The notes under the pieces: model-generated
What the model was told of the DNA's origin: nothing
What the model saw: only the letters and a program-made list of their open reading frames with translations
Database searches by the model: none
Translations under genes and position numbers: made by a program
Source of the DNA: Armatimonadota bacterium
GTDB taxonomy: Bacteria > Armatimonadota > Zipacnadia > Zipacnadales > JABUFB01
Assembly: GCA_013314775.1 (NCBI GenBank)
Contig: JABUFB010000001.1
Location: forward strand, 62,001-126,000
Direction: 5' to 3'
Length of the DNA stretch: 64,000 bases
Shown here: positions 37,601 to 44,497 of the stretch, piece by piece
Layout: every line of letters begins with the position of its first letter
Numbering within the stretch: position 1 is the stretch's first letter

Positions 37601-37947
37601 ATGGCCGCGTACAGGACGCGCAGGTGGTCGTAGACTTCGGTGACCGTGGCCACGGTGGAGCGTGGATTGTGGCTGCGCGATCCTTGATGGATTGCAATGG
37701 CCGGCGCGAGGCCTTCCAGGCGCTCCACGCGCGGGCGAGGCAACTGCTGGAGAAACTGGCGCGCGTACGTGGACAGAGACTCCAGGTAGAGCCGCTGGCC
37801 CTCGGCGAAGAGGGTGTCGAAAGCCAGGGAGGACTTCCCCGAGCCGCTCACGCCCGTGAAGACGATGAGGGCATTGCCGGGCAGGTCGAGGTCAACCCCG
37901 TTGAGATTGTGTTCGCGGGCGCCGCGAATCAGGATACGATCGGACAT
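31687..37947 (-). CDS. uvrA: double-length excinuclease ABC subunit A (two fused UvrA units)
   Basis: UvrA finds DNA damage and loads UvrB in nucleotide excision repair. A normal UvrA has about 940 residues; this one has 2086. Unit 1 (about 1-955) and unit 2 (about 960-1890) each have the complete UvrA order. There are four Walker A motifs (GVSGSGKSS near 32-40 and 645, GVSGSGKTS near 992, GPSGSGKSS near 1597) and four signature motifs (SGGESQR or SGGEAQR). Each unit also has both zinc modules, for example CGNC...CEVC and CEAC...CEEC. A final 200 residues (WHTRERVNEQGETPAWHD and onward) are unrelated to UvrA. One polypeptide could therefore mimic the UvrA dimer. Tandem UvrA fusions are known in Chlamydia. 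Promoter: see the candidate SOS box at 38017. Confidence 0.95.
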   Translation of the reverse strand: MSDRILIRGAREHNLNGVDLDLPGNALIVFTGVSGSGKSSLAFDTLFAEGQRLYLESLSTYARQFLQQLPRPRVERLEGLAPAIAIHQGSRSHNPRSTVATVTEVYDHLRVLYAAIGKPHCPRCGKPIGAQTREAIVGAILALEDTPQVSILAPVVRARRGEFRDLLEDMHKRGYVRVRIDGQLHDIANPPELDRRRKHDVEIVVDRIQLQGDVRARVSEAVEAAAELSEGDVVVAAEGKPDMLLSTRFACLPCGLSFREPTHASFSFNSPQGMCPECQGLGSTRTMDPALLVEHPEKPLTRGAIPLLPSLDNPQRRHWYEGVARRYGFSLDTPWRDLTDHQREVLLYGSGGELVEYYFKHPRHGWEWRHAEPWDGIIARLMWRQNRVRARVLRDKYEAVMHTGRCPACRGKRLKPESLAVTLGGLSISDLCERTVEDALRFITTLQLSRTEAQIAEDALKEVRDRLGFLSHVGLHYLNLDRSAPTLSGGESQRIRLASQVGSGLVDCLYVLDEPSIGLHHRDQGKLLDTLLHLRDLDNTIIVVEHDEQTMLTADYLVDFGPGAGEKGGEVVACGTPGQVKRNPASLTGQYLSGKRKIATPEKRRKGNGKVLKILGARHNNLRNVDVAFPLGTFICVTGVSGSGKSSLVTDTLYAALASRLHRAELEPGEHTAIQGIEYLQKVILIDQDPIGRTPRSNPATYTKVFDHIRDLFAQLPESRARGYAPGRFSFNVPEGRCGNCEGHGAVRLESDFLADVWVTCEVCGGERFDRETLSIEFKGHNIGDVLDLEVNDALELFGNMPRIRHILETLRDVGLGYIKLGQPATTVSGGEAQRIKLAKELARPGGEGCLYILDEPTTGLHFEDVRKLLEVLHRFVEGGSTVIVVEHHPDVIKNADYLIDMGPEGGADGGRVVARGTPEQVAQRLTSHTGAMLREMQELGRVRAAPEHHRRRSPRPRSEHIEVFGAREHNLKGIDVRIPRRKFTVFAGVSGSGKTSLAFDTVYAEGQRRYCESLSSYARQFVSQMPKPKVERVAGLSPGIAIEQRNAVRTPRSTVGTETQIYDYLRVLYARLGVPHCPECGDPLGARSVADVVEAILEHFGERRALILAPVKPSGNEEYLDVFTRLAKDGWNRVRVDGEILSLPYSGPHIDRRRRHHVELVVDRLTPHQSDRARLAEAVERAFSASGGEVIAAGWEPSDGEALRMSRDYGCARCGTSYPRITPRALSFNHWEGWCPTCEGLGVLRGLDPEIMVPDPRLSIRQGAVTIWDQIASGGLLERTLEALAEYGGFSLDQPFETLSPDQKRLIFEGSDAEFQVEPGLSVRFAGLSPGIEEGSAVSHHFRRQFTRAVGDLPCPECHGGRIRAESAAVRFRGMTLVDLCRLPLDDALAFLSEVQLTPDQSAVAGEILQEITSRLRFLVEVGLEYLHLHRPAPTLSGGEAQRVKLAGQLGSGLTGVMYVLDEPTVGIHPRDNDRMLAALEGLRDLGNTVMVVEHDPQTFSHADHIIDFGPDAGPSGGQVTAAGTPDVVKRVRKSRTGALLRGELAVPVPTNPREIGDPSAGGWLRIEGARHNNLKNIDVDIPLGRLVCVTGPSGSGKSSLIGDILYEELSYRLHGRNTMPGHHRAITGFESLQRVSGIDQSAIGYSPRSNAATYIGAFDPIRDLFARLPEAKMRGYTPRRFSFNARGGRCEACQGMGFRVVEMHFLPDVWVECEECRGRRYNRETLDIKYRGRSIADVLEMSVDQALEHFSEFPRIQAMLQILSDVGLGYLPLGQGAPTLSGGEAQRVKIARELAHPSAARTLYLLDEPTTGLHVADIRKLLDVLNRLVDAGHSVVIVEHNMDVVKTADYVIDLGPGGGEDGGRLVAAGTPAQIVEQAAGVTAPYLKAAMDASPREERAVVEVRRRTGRRTVDLPGGEDIKRPWEVDGERWHTRERVNEQGETPAWHDEALIQLAAMLRALPGAAEPDWSDRGRVLFSATGAPVEFARIRTDRRWVLDLSFRVPKGSFDEEDLAAELALPSWDDVDQVPIFGRGSRVRIRTRTRDYDRIAIQVHFESDVTSEAFRRFLARAWDEYRRVWAKEGD

Positions 37948-38016
37948 GGCACCGGTATCTGCGCGCTCGAAGCCTGGGGCAGGGAGCGGAATATGGGCAT
38001 TGGGGAACAGCGTATA

Positions 38017-38031
38017 CGAACAGATATTCTA
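38017..38031 (-). promoter_or_regulatory. candidate -10 / degenerate SOS box upstream of uvrA
   Basis: TAGAAT on the minus strand (38026-38031) overlaps CGAAC-N4-ATTCT (38017-38030). The latter matches the first half of the LexA/DinR box CGAAC-N4-GTTCG but only 3 of 5 bases in the second half. No good -35 was found at the expected distance. Confidence 0.3.
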
Positions 38032-38225
38032 GCGCAATGTGTGTCTAACCTGTCGCGGCGGGCTTCGGCGAAATGCCCGACGGCAGCGCTGGGACCCGGT
38101 CCCTGCGGGCCACCAGGCCCCCAGGGAACACAGCCCGGGTGCCACACTCCGACCAATAGATTCCAGCCGCGGGTCTCACGGGGGCGTGATGGCGTGTGGT
38201 GCAGGGGATTGCCGCCCGTCGCGGG

Positions 38226-38561
38226 TTACTCATCCTCCATGTCGCGGCGCACCATCTCCACCTGATCCAGGAGCCAATGTGCGACACTCTCCGCATCATC
38301 AATGGAAAGCAGCACGCCCATCTCAAATTCGCGGGTCACCCTGGGCGTGCTCTCCGCTGCGTCCGGCGTACGCTCGAGCTCCGGCCCCAACTGCCCCTCT
38401 TCCGTCACCCCGTGGGTTACGGAGTAGGGCGACGTGGGAACATCAACGAAAAAGTTGACCATAATCTTCCCGCGGGGCGTTGGGCCACCCCAGGCGCCAT
38501 CGGCGGGAACCAGGCGGTAGTTCGGTGATCGCTCAAACTCGATGCGAACCGTCCGATCCAT
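38226..38561 (-). CDS. small protein, DUF3467-like
   Basis: The 111-residue protein is acidic and has no signal peptide or membrane segment. Its order, a strand-rich start, VNFFVDVPTSPYSVTHG, and a C-terminal helix MGVLLSIDDAESVAHWLLDQ, is similar to the small DUF3467 family. The match is by general pattern, so it is tentative. The function is unknown. The gene is 36 bases downstream of a membrane-protein gene and about 280 bases before uvrA on the same strand. Confidence 0.5.
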   Translation of the reverse strand: MDRTVRIEFERSPNYRLVPADGAWGGPTPRGKIMVNFFVDVPTSPYSVTHGVTEEGQLGPELERTPDAAESTPRVTREFEMGVLLSIDDAESVAHWLLDQVEMVRRDMEDE

Positions 38562-38597
38562 GTGTCTGGCAACCTCCCCAATAACGCGGGTCCAGTT

Positions 38598-39122
38598 TCA
38601 CTGGCTTGCGGCGACATCAGGACTCACGTGGATGGCATTGAACACTTCGACGCCACCAAGGGTAAGCCCCGTCACGATGATGCTGGCGATGAGGACGCCC
38701 AGCAACATACACAGGGCGGCCTTTGCGAAGGGCATACGGAAGACGGAGGCGATCACGCTCCCCGTCCATGCCCCGGTCACGGGCAGCGGTACCGCCACGA
38801 AAATAGTCACCGCGAGGACTCCGTACTTCTCCACCAGGCTCTTGCGCTTTTCGGCCCTCGCCGTGAGCCACCGGAACAGACTGCCCAGTCCGGGGGTGGA
38901 GTCGAAGGTCCGCGCCATCCAGTTATAGGTGGGCACGATCCACAGCACCGAGACCACATTGGACAGGATCGCCACCGGCAGGCAAAGCCAGATGGGCATG
39001 TCGTAGTAACACAGGCCGACCGGGATCCCACCCCGGACTTCGCTGATCGGCGCGGCAGAGAGAATGGCGACAGCCAGCCAGTCGGGCAACCCCTGGATGG
39101 CGTGCCAGAGTTGCTCAGCCAA
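38598..39122 (-). CDS. COG2426-type small multidrug export-like membrane protein
   Basis: The 174-residue protein has about four to five hydrophobic segments. [16 protein letters not shown] near the N terminus and [17 protein letters not shown] near the middle are the hallmark motifs of the COG2426 family. It was named after a small multidrug exporter, but its true role is unproven. The start is a TTG (reading MAEQLWHA) with AAAGGAAGA upstream; no better ATG exists. It is divergent to the third prepilin gene. Confidence 0.85.
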   Translation of the reverse strand: MAEQLWHAIQGLPDWLAVAILSAAPISEVRGGIPVGLCYYDMPIWLCLPVAILSNVVSVLWIVPTYNWMARTFDSTPGLGSLFRWLTARAEKRKSLVEKYGVLAVTIFVAVPLPVTGAWTGSVIASVFRMPFAKAALCMLLGVLIASIIVTGLTLGGVEVFNAIHVSPDVAASQ

Positions 39123-39236
39123 GGCGGATGGTCTTCCTTTCGGGAGGCGCGCAGGGTGGAGACGCCGTTACAGGACAATATAGCCTGACAGGGCCCCGGG
39201 TGCAAGCATGGGAGCATGGGCATGGCTGGGTTGTCC

Positions 39237-39266
39237 TTGACAGCCGCCGCCAGCAGGGCTTAGCAT
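39237..39266 (+). promoter_or_regulatory. promoter of the third prepilin gene
   Basis: TTGACA (39237-39242), an 18-base spacer and TAGCAT (39261-39266) lie about 40 bases before the start codon. Confidence 0.55.
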
Positions 39267-39307
39267 CAATTCCAAGGCCGTACCAACCTGCAATGGAGGT
39301 CAGCGCT

Positions 39308-39895
39308 GTGACGCACCGCAGAACCGGTTTCACCTTGATTGAACTGCTCGTCGTGATCGCGATCATCGCCATTCTGGCGGCGATCCTCTTTCCCGTATTC
39401 GCCCGCGCCCGGGAAAAGGCCCGGCAATCATCCTGTCTTAGCAATGTGAAGCAGATCGGTATCGCCTTCTTGGCCTACACGCAGGACTACGATGAAAAGT
39501 TTCCGCTCATGTACTGGTCCGGCGCCACGAGCCGCTGGGAGCCGTATGGTGTCTGGTGGGGTGGGGAGATTGCTCCCTACATCAAGAACACCCAGATCTT
39601 CCTGTGTCCAAGCAAGAACGACACGACGTGTAGCTATATCTACAATGTGTACCTGAATGGTCGCAAGGATGCGGATATCCAGAAGCCCGCTGAGACCGTG
39701 ACCATCGCCGACAGCACCGGCAACGGATGGTGGGGTATTGACGGCAACACCATGGTGATCTACGGGCACGCCAACTGCCGCATCAAGGATGTTCACAACG
39801 AGGGCGCCAACTTCGGTTTCTGCGACGGCCACGCCAAGTGGCAGAAGCGGGAGAACTGGATACCCAGCCAGTGGAACCCGACTTGGACGCCGTAG
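39308..39895 (+). CDS. type IV prepilin-like (DUF1559-type) protein
   Basis: The 195-residue protein is read from a GTG ([14 protein letters not shown]) placed 7-8 bases after GGAGGT; the spacing matches the second prepilin gene at 25041. The hydrophobic helix [20 protein letters not shown], the segment [27 protein letters not shown] and the final [13 protein letters not shown] are all present. The upstream and downstream flanks resemble those of the 25041 gene, so these two look like a relatively recent copy. It stands alone, with its own promoter and terminator. Confidence 0.88.
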   Translation: MTHRRTGFTLIELLVVIAIIAILAAILFPVFARAREKARQSSCLSNVKQIGIAFLAYTQDYDEKFPLMYWSGATSRWEPYGVWWGGEIAPYIKNTQIFLCPSKNDTTCSYIYNVYLNGRKDADIQKPAETVTIADSTGNGWWGIDGNTMVIYGHANCRIKDVHNEGANFGFCDGHAKWQKRENWIPSQWNPTWTP

Positions 39896-39921
39896 CCTGA
39901 CCGCAACACGTCGCAATGTGA

Positions 39922-39958
39922 ACGGCGCGGTTGCCCGCAAAGGTGACCGCGCCGTATC
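39922..39958 (+). terminator. terminator after the third prepilin gene
   Basis: A perfect 10-bp stem (ACGGCGCGGT / ACCGCGCCGT) with more G-U pairs inside is followed by ATCGTTT. It lies 26 bases after the stop codon and probably also serves the convergent gene. Confidence 0.7.
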
Positions 39959-39973
39959 GTTTCCCGGGGCTGC

Positions 39974-41065
39974 TCAACGCACGCTATCCTCCAGGAGCGG
40001 GCGAGGCACTGGGATAGGGAAGGGTACTGGCTCGGGGATTGGGGTGGGCTTGCTGTCCGGGAACAGGGCGCAGTGCACCGTGTCGAACCGGTACGTGAGC
40101 AGGCCCCCGGATGCCCTCCCGGCAGTGCTGTGCAGGCGGAAGAAAGAGCCGACACCGGGATTGTCCACGGGAATTCGCCGGCAGCCTTCGGACCACGCAA
40201 GGGCCAGGAAACGGGCGGCATCATGTCCCGAGGGCTCCTCCTTCCGGCCCGGGACAATCTCCCCCGCGGAAATCACATATGAGCGCACAAGCTTGTCCTT
40301 GAGTTCGCGGAACAGCGCCGGGGTCGCAAGCAGATCCGCCGCGATGACACGCGCACCCGAGAACGCCACGAGGCCCACGCAATCCCGCCCGGGATCGAAG
40401 GCCAGCCCGCGGGAGTAGTCCTCCAGGCGTCGTCGAACCGTTTCATCGGTGAAGACTTCCTGCAGTGGCTTGGCCATGGACTGGGTGACCGAATTGGCCG
40501 CAGCTGTGCGGTCCACTTCCTCCCAGATGCGCTGTTGGGTTTCCCCGGCGTAGGCGTTCAGGCGCAGGTCTGCCCCGGCGAGGCTCTTGCCGCTGCCGAA
40601 CTGCGGGCTTATCGGGGTCCACCGGCCCGCTTCTACGCAGTACACCGGGATGCGGATCCAGCCGGTGTCCGGCGCAATCAGGGCATCCTGTCGTGCGGTG
40701 CGGTCCTGTCTGCTGCCGGTCATGATCTCTCCGGCCATGATGAATACGAGCCGGCTGCCGGAATTGCGTACCCGCACGCTCCCCACTTCGCCGTTCTCCA
40801 CCTCCCGCACCTCGAGGTCGCCTCGTCGGACGGCCTCGTCGAAGGTGTCCACGGACAGGTCGCTGTAGTCCGTCCGGAGACGCACCGGGAACAACGTCAA
40901 TCCGCGGTAGCTCACTCCGGTGTCCACACTCACGGCTCGCAGGAGCGAATCCAGCGGGTCCGCGGGAATGCTTCTCCCTCCAACCGGCTCTGCGAGGCCT
41001 GCGGCTGCGCAAAGGAGTAGAACTGCGACGAGGCAACCCCTACCGACGTGTGCATGAGTCCCCAT
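39974..41065 (-). CDS. secreted ARPP-1 (DUF6569-like) domain protein
   Basis: The 363-residue protein has a signal peptide (LVAVLLLCAAAGLA). The body matches the ARPP-1 family found beside rhodanese and phosphatase proteins. Typical pieces are GLTLFPVRL, FDEAVRRGDLEVREV, GSRLVFIMAGEIMTGSRQDR, RIPVYCVEAGRW and ARVIAADLLATPALF. The function of the domain is not established. The C terminus is a Pro-rich tail (PTPIPEPVPFPIPVPRP). The start is the ATG of MGTHAHVG, with AGGAGG 8 bases upstream. The longer reading to 41149 is not supported. Confidence 0.75.
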   Translation of the reverse strand: MGTHAHVGRGCLVAVLLLCAAAGLAEPVGGRSIPADPLDSLLRAVSVDTGVSYRGLTLFPVRLRTDYSDLSVDTFDEAVRRGDLEVREVENGEVGSVRVRNSGSRLVFIMAGEIMTGSRQDRTARQDALIAPDTGWIRIPVYCVEAGRWTPISPQFGSGKSLAGADLRLNAYAGETQQRIWEEVDRTAAANSVTQSMAKPLQEVFTDETVRRRLEDYSRGLAFDPGRDCVGLVAFSGARVIAADLLATPALFRELKDKLVRSYVISAGEIVPGRKEEPSGHDAARFLALAWSEGCRRIPVDNPGVGSFFRLHSTAGRASGGLLTYRFDTVHCALFPDSKPTPIPEPVPFPIPVPRPLLEDSVR

Positions 41066-41202
41066 TGTCCACGCCTCCTGAAGTGGTGGTCGGTGGATTT
41101 GACTGCGGGAGGACCGTGCGTGTTCGCCTTGGGGCCGGGGGGAAAACAAGGGCCCCTCGTTTTGGGAGGGGCCCTGCGGATCGCGAACGGGTGCGCGGTT
41201 GT

Positions 41203-42162
41203 CTAGACCAGGCGCGAAATGGGCTGTTTGCCCTGGAAGAAGAGCACCAGGTTCTGGGCGGTCTCCTCGCGGGCCTGGATGACGGCCTCTATTGAGTAAT
41301 AGGCCACGTGGGGGGTGATGATGACATTGGGCATGGAGCGCAGGGGGTGGTCCTGCGGGAGGGGTTCCGGATCGTGTACGTCGAGTCCGGCGCCGCCGAG
41401 ATGCCCGGACTGCAGCGCCGCCACAAGGTCGTCGGTGTGGACTACGCTGCCACGACAGGTGTTCACCAGGAACGCACCCTTTTTCATCTGCGCGAAGCGC
41501 TCGGCATTCATCATCTGCCTGGTTTCCGCGGTGCCGGGCACGTGGAGCGTAATGATGTCGGCTTCGCCCAGAAGTTCCTCAAGGCTTGATTTGACCTCGT
41601 CCACTTCCGGCACATTGGCGTTGGGCATGAAGGCGTCGTAGCCAATGACCTTCCGATAGAAGGGCTTTGCACGCACAGCAGATGCCCGGCCGATGCGCCC
41701 AAGACCCACCACGCCGTAGACCAGCTGATCCAGGCGGTGAGCCGGCAAGATCGGGTCCTCGCCCCAGCCTCCACCACGGACGAAATCGATGGTCTGCTGC
41801 AACCTGCGGCACAAGGCCAACGACAGGGTCAGGGCGTGGTCGGCCACATCCTGGACGCAGTAAGCGGGGACATTGAGGACCGCGATGCCCAGGTCCTTGC
41901 ACGCATCGAGGTCAATATTGTCCACGCCCACCCCATTGCGGCAGATGGCCTTGCACTTCGTCAGCTTGCTGAGCACCTCTCGTGGCAATGGGGCCCACTG
42001 GGTGATGATTGCGTCGGGATCCCCGATGGTAGCAAGCACTTCGTCGACGGTCTTGCACTGCGCGCGGTCGATCTTCGCGTCGATCTGGTCAAGGATCTTC
42101 TGTTCGAGATCCATGTCCTCCGCGAGAGTGTAATCAGACACGTACACGGTCAGCTTTGACAT
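41203..42162 (-). CDS. D-isomer 2-hydroxyacid dehydrogenase (CtBP-like)
   Basis: The 319-residue protein is an NAD-dependent 2-hydroxyacid dehydrogenase. NAD motif: GVVGLGRIGRA near residue 150. The catalytic triad is in place: Arg near 235 (NTCRGSVV), Glu near 264 (HDPEPLP) and His near 284 (TPHVAYYS). There is no extra C-terminal ACT domain, so it is shorter than most SerA proteins and resembles the C-terminal binding protein branch. The substrate (phosphoglycerate, glyoxylate or another 2-keto acid) cannot be told. AAGGAGA lies before the ATG. The phosphoglycerate mutase gene lies upstream on the same strand. Confidence 0.88.
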   Translation of the reverse strand: MSKLTVYVSDYTLAEDMDLEQKILDQIDAKIDRAQCKTVDEVLATIGDPDAIITQWAPLPREVLSKLTKCKAICRNGVGVDNIDLDACKDLGIAVLNVPAYCVQDVADHALTLSLALCRRLQQTIDFVRGGGWGEDPILPAHRLDQLVYGVVGLGRIGRASAVRAKPFYRKVIGYDAFMPNANVPEVDEVKSSLEELLGEADIITLHVPGTAETRQMMNAERFAQMKKGAFLVNTCRGSVVHTDDLVAALQSGHLGGAGLDVHDPEPLPQDHPLRSMPNVIITPHVAYYSIEAVIQAREETAQNLVLFFQGKQPISRLV

Positions 42163-42255
42163 CGCAGCTCTCCTTGGTTGGGTCTCGTCGGTTTCGAACA
42201 AGCCGGATGATGCGGATCGATGGAACCCGCGGATGGACGACTTAGTGTCAAGAAC

Positions 42256-43830
42256 TCATGCCACGTCAGGCACCGGGTGGCCTTCACCGAAGGCGAGGAG
42301 CCGATAGGCCATCTCGACACGATCCCAGTGCTGCTCTCGGTCCAGGGCCCAGTGGCGGCCGATGACTGAAACAAACTTGCCGGTGCCGAGCTCGCGGCAC
42401 AGACGCTCCACGTCGTTGACGTAGGCCGCTCCGCTTTCCGGGCGCTCGCCGCGCCTTCCCAGCAGACCGTGGACGTAGACTTCGGGCACCTTGCGCCGGG
42501 CACACAGGCGCAGCAACTCCTCCAGGTACTTCACCGAACCGTGGGAGGAAAAGAAGGAGATGATGCCAAGCAGGTGGAGCTTCTTGCCTTCGCGCAAGGC
42601 CCCGTCAATTGCCCAGTTGAATGCCGGATTATCATGGTACTCGCCGCTGTCCATGGCCCTGGCGATGCGCAGGCGGTCCGAGGGTATACAACGCCCGGCG
42701 CCGATGTGAAGGTGCCCGGCTTCGGAATTGCCCACCGTACCTTCGGGCATCCCAGCGGCGGACCCGCTGGCCTTCAGGGATGTCCAGGGGAACTGTTCCA
42801 GAAGCCCATCCAGCCCCGGGGTCTCGGCCTGGGTTATCAGGTTGGCGGCTGCGTCGTCGTTCAACCCCCACCCGTCAACAATGAGCAGCAGCACTCGGCC
42901 AGTGCTGCCTGATGGAGCCCGGAACAGAGGCTTGCCGGTCATCTCCGTCGGCACCGGCGCGCCGAGCAGGGTGAGAACCGTTGGGGCCACGTCGGTCAGG
43001 TCGCCACCTTCACGAAGCTGGACCTGTCCCCGGCCGCACACCACGAAGGGCACCGGACTGTCGGTGTGCCCGGTGTCGATGGCGCCCTCGGGGTAGTACC
43101 ACTTCTCCACGCTTCCATGGTCGGCGGTGACCAGCGCCGTCACACCGGCCTGCAGCGCAGCATCCACAACCCGCTTCACCTGTGGGTCCACGGCGCGGAT
43201 TGCGCTGAGAACCGCCTCGCGGTCCTCAATGTGGCCCACTACGTCCATGTTCGCGAAGTTGGCGACGATTAGGTCATAGCTCGGGTCAGCGAGCTTCTCG
43301 ATGACTGCGTCTGCGACGTCCGCGACATTCATCTCGGGTAATTCGTCGAAGTCATCGACCTCGCGATTGGACTCGATGATGACCTGTTCCTCGCCGGGCC
43401 ACGGGTTTGCGTGCTTGCCATTCAGGAAGTAGGTGAGGTGGATGGCCTTCTCTGACTCTGCGATCTTCACCTGGCGCAGTCCGGCGGCGCTCACGGCTTC
43501 AGACAGTGTCCCAGTGATGGCTCCGATGGGGGGGAAGGCCACATGCTCGGTTATCTCCGGCGCATACCGGATCATGGTGGCCATGTGGACGGTCATGCCG
43601 TCTTTGGTGGGGAACCGGCTGAATCCGGGCTGGGTCAGAGACTGGGCAAGCTGGACCTCGCGCTCCCCGCGGATGTTATAGAAGATGACATAGTCACCAT
43701 CGTCCATGCAGCCCACGGGGATTCCGGCCGCATCCACGAGGTGCAGGCCGGGCATGGTCTCGTCCTCTTCACCGCGGCGGTAAGCCTCGCTCACAGCCCG
43801 CGCGACGGGTGTGTCAAAACCTGAACTCAT
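42256..43830 (-). CDS. gpmI: circularly permuted cofactor-independent phosphoglycerate mutase-like protein
   Basis: All parts of iPGM are present but in permuted order. Residues 1-310 match the part that normally comes second: AVSEAYRRGEEDE (12-24), DGDYVIFYNIR, AESEKAIHLTYF, NFANMDVVGH (about 189-198), TADHG (about 234-238), HTDSPVPF and PTEMTGKP. Residues about 313-524 match the normal start: IVDGWGLN (about 317-324), GNSEAGHLHIGAGR with the catalytic Ser near 369, GRHWALDRE and, at the very end, WDRVEMAYRL. The new ends lie within the phosphate-transfer domain, and the old ends are joined by a short linker. Metal ligands and most substrate contacts are kept. The usual DGRD motif reads GRRG, so activity is not certain. 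Confidence 0.88.
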   Translation of the reverse strand: MSSGFDTPVARAVSEAYRRGEEDETMPGLHLVDAAGIPVGCMDDGDYVIFYNIRGEREVQLAQSLTQPGFSRFPTKDGMTVHMATMIRYAPEITEHVAFPPIGAITGTLSEAVSAAGLRQVKIAESEKAIHLTYFLNGKHANPWPGEEQVIIESNREVDDFDELPEMNVADVADAVIEKLADPSYDLIVANFANMDVVGHIEDREAVLSAIRAVDPQVKRVVDAALQAGVTALVTADHGSVEKWYYPEGAIDTGHTDSPVPFVVCGRGQVQLREGGDLTDVAPTVLTLLGAPVPTEMTGKPLFRAPSGSTGRVLLLIVDGWGLNDDAAANLITQAETPGLDGLLEQFPWTSLKASGSAAGMPEGTVGNSEAGHLHIGAGRCIPSDRLRIARAMDSGEYHDNPAFNWAIDGALREGKKLHLLGIISFFSSHGSVKYLEELLRLCARRKVPEVYVHGLLGRRGERPESGAAYVNDVERLCRELGTGKFVSVIGRHWALDREQHWDRVEMAYRLLAFGEGHPVPDVA

Positions 43831-44497
43831 GATCTTTTGGGCGCCCTCCAGGGAACCGGTCCATTTTGCTGTAAGCGCCGGGGAAAGTCAAGGCGAAGCG
43901 GCGCGTGGTGTGAGCAAGTAACATACACGGGTTACAGCGGGCAGGGAGGTTGGCGGCGCCCCCTGGGTGGACGGTTGGCGGATGTCGTCGCCCTCGTCGT
44001 GCCCTGCCCCTGCCCCCCGGAGGGGCGGCCGGACCCGGTGCCCGGAGAACGGCCTGTCGCCGCCGTTGGGGGCTCAAGGTGCATCCCGGGGCGGCGGCTC
44101 CGGGGAAAGGGTACGCTGACCGCGAATTCGGCCCTCAGCCGGCACACATGCCACAGGACTGGTGGTCCCGGCGTGACGGTGCGGTTGCGGCCCGATCACC
44201 AAAGGTGATGTCCGCCGGTGTGCCAAAGACTTGGTGGGCCTGCAAATATGCTACCTGCAATTTCTGAAGCGCCTGATGATTGGCACGATCAGTCGCGGGA
44301 GGAGAGGGAACAATGCGGTAGAATTGTCCCGATCCTTAGACTGGTAGGTGGTTAGTCCTCGGAAAGCGAAGACTTCTTAGCTAACCTAGGGTTACGTGAC
44401 CTTTTCGTTGCATAGATGGGTACACTGTGCTATATTTCTGGGTCGGCGGGGCAGATCCGGCGGGCCACTATGCCGGTGTAGTGAAAGGAAACGTCAC
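43831..44497. other. intergenic region before the response regulator
   Basis: No convincing gene was found in these 667 bases. The left part is very GC-rich and contains GC hairpins such as GCCCC-CCGGA-GGGGC near 44012-44026, reminiscent of the dispersed repeats. The right part is AT-richer. It has an imperfect inverted repeat around 44308-44330 (GGGAACAAT/ATTGTCCC), then GGTTAG...CTAACC (about 44350-44386) and a good promoter at 44408-44436. A short untranslated RNA in the right part is possible but not shown. Confidence 0.5.
44408..44436 (+). promoter_or_regulatory. promoter of the response regulator gene
   Basis: TTGCAT (44408-44413), a 17-base spacer and TATATT (44431-44436) are about 60 bases upstream of the ATG. 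Confidence 0.7.

Noticed and set aside
43950-44267. possible small DNA-binding protein in the gap before the response regulator
   Set aside because: The end of the frame looks slightly like a helix-turn-helix segment, but there is no ribosome site and the first part is only GC-rich repeat sequence.
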